NCBI GenBank assembly: GCA_965278945.1
Contig: OZ257128.1
Coordinates: 2,728,001 to 2,792,000, forward strand
Direction: 5' to 3'
Length of the DNA stretch: 64,000 nucleotides
DNA from: UBA10649 sp965278945
GTDB taxonomy: Bacteria > Actinomycetota > Actinomycetes > S36-B12
The translations under genes and the position numbers were made by a program. This document shows positions 57,904 to 64,000 of this stretch, piece after piece (position 1 is the first letter of the stretch; every line of letters starts with the position of its first letter). The notes under the pieces were generated by a model. That model was not told the DNA's origin. It was given only the letters and a program-made list of their open reading frames with translations, and did no database searches.

Positions 57904-58284
57904 CTATCCATAACCGAGTTCGTCGAGGCGGTCGTCGGAGATCCCGAAATGATGGGCGACCTCGTGCACGACGGTGATGCGCACCTGGTCGATGACGTCC
58001 TCGCGCGAGTGGCACTGGCGCAGGATCGGCAGCCGGTAGATGGTGATCGTGTCGGGCAGCATGCCGACGTAGTTCGTGCCGCGTTCGGTCAGCGGCACTC
58101 CGTAGTACAGGCCGAGCAGGTTCCGGCCAGGCGGGGACCGATCCTCCACAAGGACGACCACGTTCTGCATCAACCGCCCGAGTCCGTCGGGAATCTGGTC
58201 GAGGGCTTCGCCCACGAGGTCTTCGAACTCTTCACGCGGGACGTCGAACATCCGTCCATCGTCACCCACAAGGGTCAGTTGCAT
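57904..58284 (-). CDS. Small zincin-like metallopeptidase (126 aa)
   Basis: A 126-residue protein with zinc motif VHEVAHHFGISDDRLDELGY: HExxH plus a distal acidic residue. The start of the domain, VPREEFEDLVGEALDQIPDG, matches the small single-domain metallopeptidase family common in actinobacteria. ATG 58284 is used. It is followed 10 bp later by the SDR gene. Substrates are unknown. Confidence 0.88.
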   Translation of the reverse strand: MQLTLVGDDGRMFDVPREEFEDLVGEALDQIPDGLGRLMQNVVVLVEDRSPPGRNLLGLYYGVPLTERGTNYVGMLPDTITIYRLPILRQCHSREDVIDQVRITVVHEVAHHFGISDDRLDELGYG

Positions 58285-58354
58285 CTCTCCGGGGTGGCTC
58301 CCCTATGCTTACCCGGTCGCCAACGGCTTAACGGTCGACGGGGACACACACCAG

Positions 58355-58427
58355 GTCCCCATCGTCTAGTGGCCTAGGACTCCGCCCTTTCACGGCGGCA
58401 GCACGGGTTCGAATCCCGTTGGGGATA
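58355..58427 (+). tRNA. tRNA-Glu (anticodon UUC)
   Basis: Acceptor stem GTCCCCA pairs with TGGGGAT, discriminator A; anticodon loop CTTTCAC with anticodon TTC; T loop GTTCGAATC. First of three clustered tRNA genes. No CCA encoded. Confidence 0.96.
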
Positions 58428-58440
58428 CGCCTCATCACGA

Positions 58441-58514
58441 GGCCCCGTAGCGCAGTTGGTTAGCGCGCCGCCCTGTCACGGCGGAGGTCGCCGGTTCGAG
58501 CCCGGTCGGGGTCG
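58441..58514 (+). tRNA. tRNA-Asp (anticodon GUC)
   Basis: Acceptor stem GGCCCCG pairs with CGGGGTC (one G-T pair), discriminator G, and CCA is encoded at 58515-58517. Anticodon loop CTGTCAC, anticodon GTC. T loop GTTCGAG. Confidence 0.96.
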
Positions 58515-58519
58515 CCACA

Positions 58520-58539
58520 CCCGGAGCTTCGGCTCCGGG
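58520..58539 (+). repeat. Hairpin with UUCG tetraloop between tRNA-Asp and tRNA-Phe
   Basis: CCCGGAGC at 58520-58527 pairs with GCTCCGGG at 58532-58539 around TTCG, a very stable tetraloop. It may guide processing of the tRNA precursor or stop transcription between the two tRNAs. Confidence 0.6.
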
Positions 58540-58544
58540 CTTCG

Positions 58545-58618
58545 GGCTAGGTAGCTCAGTTGGTACGAGCGTCCGACTGAAAATCGGAAGGTCGGCGGTT
58601 CGACCCCGCCCCTAGCCA
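58545..58618 (+). tRNA. tRNA-Phe (anticodon GAA)
   Basis: Acceptor stem GGCTAGG pairs with CCTAGCC, discriminator A, and CCA is encoded at 58619-58621. Anticodon loop CTGAAAA, anticodon GAA. A partial copy of its 3' half lies at 60745-60794. Confidence 0.96.
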
Positions 58619-58622
58619 CCAC
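58573..58622 (+). repeat. 3' half of tRNA-Phe, left copy of a 50-bp direct repeat
   Basis: This segment, from the anticodon stem to just past the CCA, recurs at 60745-60794 with 47 of 50 bases the same. It could be the intact attachment site (att) of a former integrated element. Confidence 0.7.
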
Positions 58623-58809
58623 TCTCCCTCACAAAGCCCCAACCTCCTGAGGGCGGTGGGGCGTGCAGCGGACTCCACACTGACACGGGCGATCTCTGAG
58701 ACCGGCAGACGAACATCTGGTGACGTTTGATCGACGGAGCCAAAATCAGTCGAGCGCAGAGTCCATGCCGACGTATAGCCTGCATCTGAGACCTCACAAG
58801 GGAGTCCAG

Positions 58810-60600
58810 ATGACCAGCGGCGCAACGACATCTTCCCGACTCATCCGGCGAGTAGCGACCGTGAGTGCCACAGCGGCGATGCTGCTGACGGGCCTGACAC
58901 TGGGGTTGTCGGCGGCCTCCGCAAGCGACCTGACAGCACCGCAGGTCGGCGACTCGGCCAAGCTGACCGGCTTGGTCCGCCTGCAGTTGCTGGCGATCAA
59001 CGACTACCACGGCAGTCTTGACAGGACGACAGCTGGCACCTTCGACGGTCAGGCAGCCGGTGGTTCGGAGTTCCTCGCCGCCAAGCTCAGTCAGCTCCGC
59101 GCGGGAAGCAAGCACAGCCTCACCGTTGCCGCAGGCGATCTCATCGGCGGCTCGCCCGCAATCTCCGGCTTGTTCCACGACGAGCCGTCGGTCGAATCGC
59201 TCAACGCGATGAAGCTCGACGTCTCAAGCGTCGGCAACCACGAGTTCGACGAAGGCGTGACCGAGCTCCAGCGGATGCAGAACGGCGGTTGTCATCCCGT
59301 CGACGGCTGCTACTTCCCGAGCCAGCCGTACGCAGGAGCCGACTTCACGTGGCTTGCCGCGAATGTCATCAACACCGCGACCGGCAAGACCGCTCTCCCG
59401 CCGTATTGGGTCACCGAGGTCGACGGCGTCAATGTCGGCTTCATCGGTATGACCTTGGAAGCCACGAACACCCTCGTGGCCGCCTCCGGAGTCGCGGGCT
59501 ACAGCTTCCTTGACGAGGTGCGCACCGCCAACCGGCTCGTTCCCGTGCTGAAGAAGCAGGGCGTCGAGACGATCGTCGTGCTGCTCCACGAGGGCGCGAC
59601 GCAGGATCCGGCACCAGGCGACATCAACGGGTGCGCGCGAATCAGCGGTCCCATCGTCGAGATCAACCGGGGCCTGGACGCCGAGATCGACGCGGTCATC
59701 ACCGGCCACACACATCAGCCCTACAACTGCCGACTCGGCGGTCCGGACGGCACGCGCCGGATCGTGACCAGCGCGTACTCGCACGGCCGAGTCGTCAGCG
59801 AGGTGAACCTCGTGATCGACAAGCGCACCGGCGATGTGCGGCGCAAGCTGAGCAAGGCGACCAACCACGCGGTGATCCAGTCGGCGCTGACACCCGACCC
59901 GGCCCTCACCGCGGTGATCAACAAGTGGACCCCGCTGTTCGCGGCCGCCGGCAACACCCCAGTCGGTGTGATCGGCGCCGACATCCTCCGCGGTGGCACG
60001 CCGCCCGGAAATGACCGCGGTGTCGAGTCGCCGCTCGGCAACTTGGTCGCGGACGCGCAGGCGTGGGCGACGTCTTTCAACGGCGCGCAGCTCGCGTTCA
60101 TGAACCCGGGTGGGCTGCGTGCTGACCTGCGCTTCAACCAGTCCGGCACGGAGGGCAACGGCGTCGTCACTTACAGCGAGGCGTTCGCCGTGCAGCCGTT
60201 CGGCAACACTCTGGTGACAATCCCGATGACCGGCGAGCAGATCATTGCCGTCCTGCGGCAGCAGTGCCAGCCAGCCGGCTCGTCTCGGCCGTTCCTTTCC
60301 CTGAGCTCATCGGCCGGGTTCACCTACACCCAGTCGCGAACGATCACGGGCGGGAACTGCACGGCCGTGAACATCACCGACGTGAAACTCAACGGCAAGG
60401 CGCTGGATCCGTCAGCCACCTACCAGGTGACGACGAATAACTTCCTCGCCGACGGCGGCGACAACTTCACCGCCTTCGCGCAGGTCCCGGCGTCGAAGCG
60501 TCTCGCAGGCGGAAACGATCTGCTCGCTCTGCAGAACTACCTCAACACCTTCAAGCCGGTGGCGTCACCGGCCACCGATCGAATCAACGAGGTGCCGTAG
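58810..60600 (+). CDS. Secreted bifunctional metallophosphatase/5'-nucleotidase
   Basis: A 596-residue exported enzyme. Signal peptide to about residue 40, then the calcineurin-like domain with metal motifs INDYHGSLD, VAAGDLIGGS, GNHEFDEG, LLHEGAT and GHTHQPYN, followed by the 5'-nucleotidase C-terminal domain with NPGGLRADLRF and TTNNFLADGGDNFTAF. It releases phosphate from external nucleotides. ATG 58810 has GGGAG upstream. It is the only gene between tRNA-Phe and the partial tRNA-Phe copy. Confidence 0.92.
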   Translation: MTSGATTSSRLIRRVATVSATAAMLLTGLTLGLSAASASDLTAPQVGDSAKLTGLVRLQLLAINDYHGSLDRTTAGTFDGQAAGGSEFLAAKLSQLRAGSKHSLTVAAGDLIGGSPAISGLFHDEPSVESLNAMKLDVSSVGNHEFDEGVTELQRMQNGGCHPVDGCYFPSQPYAGADFTWLAANVINTATGKTALPPYWVTEVDGVNVGFIGMTLEATNTLVAASGVAGYSFLDEVRTANRLVPVLKKQGVETIVVLLHEGATQDPAPGDINGCARISGPIVEINRGLDAEIDAVITGHTHQPYNCRLGGPDGTRRIVTSAYSHGRVVSEVNLVIDKRTGDVRRKLSKATNHAVIQSALTPDPALTAVINKWTPLFAAAGNTPVGVIGADILRGGTPPGNDRGVESPLGNLVADAQAWATSFNGAQLAFMNPGGLRADLRFNQSGTEGNGVVTYSEAFAVQPFGNTLVTIPMTGEQIIAVLRQQCQPAGSSRPFLSLSSSAGFTYTQSRTITGGNCTAVNITDVKLNGKALDPSATYQVTTNNFLADGGDNFTAFAQVPASKRLAGGNDLLALQNYLNTFKPVASPATDRINEVP

Positions 60601-60744
60601 CCCACGAGGACGAGGCACGGGCCCTGATCGGTTGCTGTTCCCGCTGCCGCGGCCCATGGTCGACCTCGACTGCGTCACATCCAGTTGCACGCTGACGACC
60701 CATCAGTGTCCGCGACCTTCTGACGCTCATGGCACCGTTGCGTA

Positions 60745-60794
60745 CCGACTGAGAATCGGAAGGACGGCGGTTCGACCTCGCCCCTAGCCACCAC
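60745..60794 (+). repeat. Partial tRNA-Phe copy (3' half), right copy of the direct repeat
   Basis: Matches 58573-58622 in 47 of 50 positions, including CCA. The first changed base turns the anticodon GAA into GAG. No 5' half is present, so it is not a tRNA gene. The remaining bases between 60601 and 60880 hold no gene I can identify. Confidence 0.8.
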
Positions 60795-60880
60795 CGACAT
60801 CCGGCGCACCCTCGATGGGTCGTCACTCGTGGCGATTCCGGTCCGCGCGTCGCGGCCACAACTGACGACGCATCGGACTC

Positions 60881-63067
60881 CTAGAGGCCCTGGACGACCA
60901 GCCGGATTCCGCGGAACGGGTTGATGGAGTATCCGGGAATCGTCTGCGGCGTGACACCCACAGCGGAGAGCCACATCTGGTAGGCCGTCGCGGTGACGAC
61001 GCCACCGTGCCAACGACGCCACACGATGCTCGCGTCACCGAGTTCCGGCGGAGGGGCGATCGTGTCGGTGACCTCCACAACGTTGCCACCCTGATCGAGC
61101 GTTCCCCACGGCGAGCGGGTGAGCGCCTGCCCCACCGAGCTGACATTCCCGACGTAGGAGGGGAACACCTTCACGGGAGTCTGAGCGCACTGAGCAGCGG
61201 TGAACGGCTGCGGGCACCAGTCGGGAGCAGTGCCGGGCACCGCCTCGAAGGTGGCCAGGGGCTGGGTACCCGCATTGGTGACGTTGCCGTTGGCATCGAG
61301 CAGGGTCGCCGTCGGCTGCCCGCCCGTCGAGCAGCCCGACGTGTCGACCGGACAGTTCACGAACTGACCGGGATTGGTGGGGTAGTCCCAGTACGAGAAC
61401 TTCCCGCCGCCCTTGGGGTCGTAGTACGCGGCCTTGATCCACTCGTTCTGGCTGGAGACCGCGAAGCCGGCCTTGGAGTTACGGGTGGCCGCACGATTCT
61501 TCATGGTGTACATACCCGTATCGGTCTTGGACGACAGGCGCACCTCATAGGTGGTCAGCTGCAGTCGCTCACCCGAGACCGTCGTGACGAACGACGTCTT
61601 CTTCGAGAGCACCTTCCCGTTCTCGAGGGAGTTGACGAAACGTGCAGCTCGGGAGAAGTCCGCTGAGTTGTAAGGCTTGTTCGCCCACGCCGACGAGGCC
61701 ACGTAGTAGCGCTGCCCAGGCGGTGCCTTCATGTTCCGGTTGATCGACCCGAACTTCGGCCACACGGTGGAGCTCTCGGGTGCATCCCACAGGTGGTGGC
61801 GGTTACTGCCGAACGGATCTGCGGTGTTCAGGAAGACCACCCATTGGGCAACTGTCAGTTCCGTCTCGGCGATGTCGAACGTGTAGGGGACGCTGCCCAC
61901 CTCCATGCAGGAGGTCGACGCTTGCTTCTGCACCGACGGGTCCGGTGCCGCCTGCGTTGCCGCCTGGACAGCTGGCAGGGCTGCCTGGCAGGTCGCGTTG
62001 GACTCGTATACGTCGTTGTAGAACGGGATGATCCACGCGGACGGGTTGCTGGGCGACGCCACCGTGACGGTCGAGATCGACACGACGTGGGGACGGACCG
62101 GGGGTCGCGGCACGATCTGCGAGACCGTGTTCGACAGGGCATTGGCCACGAAGAGATTGCCCGCCGCGTCCGAGGTGATACCGACGGGTCGACGACCGGC
62201 CTTGGCGACAACCCGAGACTGGCCATCTGTCGTGAGCTGCGAGACAGAGTCCGAGCCGTCGTTGGTGACGTAGACGTTGCCGTACGGGTCGAGGGTGATG
62301 CCGATCGGCCGCCGGCCGGTCGTGCCGATGATGCTCGAGGCCCCGCTTGACGTGATCCTCGAGACGTTAGCGGAGTTCCAGTTGGCCGTGAAGATGCTTC
62401 CTGAGGCATCGATCGCGATCGCCTGCGGCCAGCCTCCAGTGGTGCCGAACACCGACGAGGTGCCTGCGGGGGTGATCTTCGTGACCGTGTCAGAGCCCTC
62501 GTTGGCGGTGTAGACGTTGCCCGCCGCGTCCAGTGTCAGACCGAGTGGGTGCGTGCCCGTCGCGGCGAGAGTGGTCGATACGCCAGCGGCCGTGATCTTC
62601 GAGACGGTGCTGTCGAGGTAGTTGGAGGTGTAGACGTTCCCTGATGCGTCGACCTTGATACCCATCGGCTTGTTACCGGTGGAGCCGAGCAGCGTGGACA
62701 CGCCTGCGGGGGAAATCTTGGTGACCGTGTTGTCGCCGCTATTGGACGTATAGACGTTGCCGGCCGAGTCCAGTGCGAGTGCGGTCGGTGCCTTGCCCGT
62801 GGTACCCAGGACGGACGCGTCGCCGTCCGGCGTGATCTTCGTGACGGTGTTGGCCCGCGTGTCGGCCGTGTACACGCCCCCGAACGGATCGACGACCACT
62901 GCAGTCGGGCCCTTGCCAGTCTCTGCCAGAACGATGGACGCCCGCTGAATGGTGCGGGACGTCTTCGTCGCGGTGGAACGTTCGTCGGCAACGGAAGCCG
63001 GTACCTGCCCGGCGAGCACGAACACGAAAGAGGCAACAACAGGGAAGACGATCAGTTTCGTGTTCAT
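60881..63067 (-). CDS. Secreted NHL beta-propeller fused to an FGE/SUMF1-like domain
   Basis: A 728-residue exported protein. Signal peptide (MNTKLIVFPVVASFVFVLAG), then six and a half 40-residue repeats of the type NVYTSNSGDNTVTKISPAGV (about 64-320), an NHL or virginiamycin-B-lyase-like propeller. Residues 360-728 look like the formylglycine-generating-enzyme (SUMF1) fold: DIAETELTVAQWVVFLN, SQNEWIKAAYYDPKGGG, DQGGNVVEVTD and NPFRGIRLV. Catalytic Cys pairs of true FGE are not evident, so a binding or unrelated enzymatic role is likely. ATG 63067 is the start; the frame stays open to 63109. Confidence 0.83.
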   Translation of the reverse strand: MNTKLIVFPVVASFVFVLAGQVPASVADERSTATKTSRTIQRASIVLAETGKGPTAVVVDPFGGVYTADTRANTVTKITPDGDASVLGTTGKAPTALALDSAGNVYTSNSGDNTVTKISPAGVSTLLGSTGNKPMGIKVDASGNVYTSNYLDSTVSKITAAGVSTTLAATGTHPLGLTLDAAGNVYTANEGSDTVTKITPAGTSSVFGTTGGWPQAIAIDASGSIFTANWNSANVSRITSSGASSIIGTTGRRPIGITLDPYGNVYVTNDGSDSVSQLTTDGQSRVVAKAGRRPVGITSDAAGNLFVANALSNTVSQIVPRPPVRPHVVSISTVTVASPSNPSAWIIPFYNDVYESNATCQAALPAVQAATQAAPDPSVQKQASTSCMEVGSVPYTFDIAETELTVAQWVVFLNTADPFGSNRHHLWDAPESSTVWPKFGSINRNMKAPPGQRYYVASSAWANKPYNSADFSRAARFVNSLENGKVLSKKTSFVTTVSGERLQLTTYEVRLSSKTDTGMYTMKNRAATRNSKAGFAVSSQNEWIKAAYYDPKGGGKFSYWDYPTNPGQFVNCPVDTSGCSTGGQPTATLLDANGNVTNAGTQPLATFEAVPGTAPDWCPQPFTAAQCAQTPVKVFPSYVGNVSSVGQALTRSPWGTLDQGGNVVEVTDTIAPPPELGDASIVWRRWHGGVVTATAYQMWLSAVGVTPQTIPGYSINPFRGIRLVVQGL
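62113..62878 (-). repeat. Tandem 120-bp repeats encoding the beta-propeller
   Basis: About 6.4 units of 120 bp, each coding for one 40-residue blade with the pattern NVYTAN-x-x-x-x-TVTKI. The copies have diverged at the DNA level and stay in frame. Confidence 0.8.
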
Positions 63068-63118
63068 GGTGGCACCGTACTCGCCCGTCCACGCAGCCTT
63101 GACGTGCACGAACCACCG

Positions 63119-63760
63119 TCACCCCTGGAGCTGGATTACTCCGTCGTGCAGGTGGTAGACGCGGTCGCACATTGACGCGAGCTGAGGATCGTTCGTCGAG
63201 AGGACAACCGTCACACCGGAGTCGGCCTCACCCCGAAGTGCAGTGATGACCAACGACGCAGTGGCTGCGTCGAGCTCGGCGGTCGGCTCGTCCGCCACGA
63301 GCAGATTGGCCCGCATGGCGAGGGCCCGGGCCACCGCCACTCGTTGCCTCTGCCCGCCTGACAGTTCCTCGGCCAGTCGGTCGTTCAGGTCTGGGAGTCC
63401 GGCCTGCGCCAAAGCAACTTCGGTGCGGCGTCGAGCCTCGTCACCTGTGACACCTCGCATGAGGAGTGGGAGTTCGACGTTCTCCTTCGCCGTCAAGACG
63501 GGAAGCAGGCCGTAGCTCTGGACGACGATTGCTGACATCTCGAACCGATTGCCGGGACTGATGGATCCCGCGTCGGGCTCGATCAGCCCGGCGATCACCC
63601 AGAGGAGTGTCGACTTGCCCGCTCCCGAGGCCCCGGTGACAGCCGTCACGACTCCGGGTTCGACCTCGAAGCCGACTCGGTTGAGGATGATTCGACCGGC
63701 CCTGCTCACGACAATGTCCTGGCCGCGCACGTGCGGACCCTTGCCTGGGCGCGCTGTCAC
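63119..63760 (-). CDS. ABC transporter ATP-binding protein (MacB/LolD-like)
   Basis: A 213-residue ATPase: Walker A GASGAGKST, Q-loop VVQSYGLLPVLTAKENVELP, signature LSGGQRQRVAVARALAM, Walker B LLVADEPTAELD. The H-loop His is replaced: the usual TH(D/N)P reads STNDPQLAS, so the switch His is Asn, which may lower hydrolysis. GTG 63760 has AGGAGG five bases upstream and overlaps the stop of the upstream ATPase gene. A membrane partner should lie beyond the right edge. Confidence 0.88.
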   Translation of the reverse strand: MTARPGKGPHVRGQDIVVSRAGRIILNRVGFEVEPGVVTAVTGASGAGKSTLLWVIAGLIEPDAGSISPGNRFEMSAIVVQSYGLLPVLTAKENVELPLLMRGVTGDEARRRTEVALAQAGLPDLNDRLAEELSGGQRQRVAVARALAMRANLLVADEPTAELDAATASLVITALRGEADSGVTVVLSTNDPQLASMCDRVYHLHDGVIQLQG

Positions 63761-64000
63761 GTGTGCCTCCTGCTCAGCTTGACGTGGTCTCCGTCCCTCT
63801 CGACGACGACGCGCGTCCCGGGCGGCCACTCGGCGAGTAGCTCGTCCGGGAGGTGCACGCTGCCGTCCTTGCCGACGACCGTGAACCCGCCATCGTTTCG
63901 TCCCTCGTGCCCCACGTGCCCGTATCGCATAGACACCGTGCGCCCAAGGCGCCTTCCGACCTCCTCGTCGTGAGTGACGACCACGACCGTCGTCCCGAAC
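63757..64000 (-). CDS. ABC ATPase C-terminal part with AbrB/SpoVT-like tail (runs off right edge)
   Basis: The frame enters from the right edge with GTTVVVVTHDEEVGRRLGRT, the H-loop region of an ABC ATPase with its His intact. After about 20 residues comes a small beta domain (GGFTVVGKDGSVHLPDELLA, then EWPPGTRVVVERDGDHVKLS) like the SpoVT/AbrB DNA-binding fold. The rest of the gene is outside the window. Its stop overlaps the next GTG by four bases, so two ATPases are made from one transcript. Confidence 0.75.
   Translation of the reverse strand, partial: FGTTVVVVTHDEEVGRRLGRTVSMRYGHVGHEGRNDGGFTVVGKDGSVHLPDELLAEWPPGTRVVVERDGDHVKLSRRHT

Noticed and set aside
60745..60794. A second tRNA gene after the 5'-nucleotidase
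   Set aside because: Only the 3' half is present; there is no D arm or 5' acceptor strand.
62113..62878. Regular 120-bp repeats as a possible CRISPR-like array
   Set aside because: The unit is far longer than a CRISPR repeat, there are no unique spacers, and it encodes in-frame propeller blades.

Overview
The window reads as chromosome from a high-GC, spore-less or sporulating Actinomycetota that I cannot place to genus. The evidence is consistently high GC, many GTG starts, GAF-ANTAR regulators, SigB/SigF-type sigma factors, LacI-controlled sugar ABC operons, DUF1707 and DUF6328 proteins, and a mycothiol-type formaldehyde dehydrogenase paired with a metallo-beta-lactamase-fold hydrolase. 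No phage genes, insertion sequences or CRISPR arrays are seen.

Layout. 0-7.2 kb: a xylo-oligosaccharide operon (divergent LacI repressor, inverted-repeat operator, substrate-binding lipoprotein, two permeases, GH3 glycosidase, xylose isomerase). The later steps are 42 kb away: a xylulokinase-like kinase with rpiB, divergent from a ribokinase (49-52 kb). 7.2-19.8 kb: a regulatory and stress island with two SigB/F-type sigma factors, a STAS protein, a glycosyltransferase coupled to a hybrid histidine kinase that ends in REC plus an ANTAR-like domain, two GAF-ANTAR proteins, small membrane proteins, a fatty-acid desaturase, a DUF6328 protein, a lipid kinase and a secreted cupredoxin-like protein. 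19.7-30.1 kb: a flavin hydroxy-acid oxidase with MarR, an MMPL exporter, an aminotransferase, a diguanylate cyclase, mscR with its hydrolase, an ABC-2 exporter and an orphan response regulator. 30.1-30.9 kb: a scar holding fragments of a histidine kinase on both strands and the C-terminal half of galM. 31-42 kb: a methyltransferase, a D,D-carboxypeptidase, a zinc peptidase, a CDGSH protein, a haem-oxygenase-like redox protein, a TMADH-like flavoenzyme, TetR, hydrolases and tRNA-Lys. 42.7-50.9 kb: formate-dehydrogenase-like FdhF with FdhD, an oxygenase-like protein, an ATP-grasp protein, a lipoprotein, rpiB and the sugar kinase. 51.8-64 kb: heparinase-like, MpaB-like, HtrA-like and Sua5 genes, an SDR, tRNA-Glu/Asp/Phe, a 5'-nucleotidase between tRNA-Phe and a partial copy of its 3' half, an NHL-FGE fusion, and two ABC ATPases at the right edge.

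Three results stand out. First, a promoter motif of the form G-N-T-T-S-G, 13-15 bp, GGGTAC/T sits upstream of at least seven genes (STAS, a small membrane operon, DUF6328, lipid kinase, cupredoxin, haem-oxygenase-like protein, lipoprotein), with two weaker sites at the zinc-peptidase/CDGSH gap. It suggests a SigB/F-type regulon possibly served by the two sigma genes here. Second, a secreted glycoside hydrolase (40274-42157) carries an N-terminal domain that resembles secreted DUF1524/HNH nucleases but has lost the catalytic Asp-His. Third, a 50-bp imperfect copy of the tRNA-Phe 3' half lies 2.2 kb downstream of the intact tRNA, bracketing one 5'-nucleotidase gene as an attachment-site footprint would.
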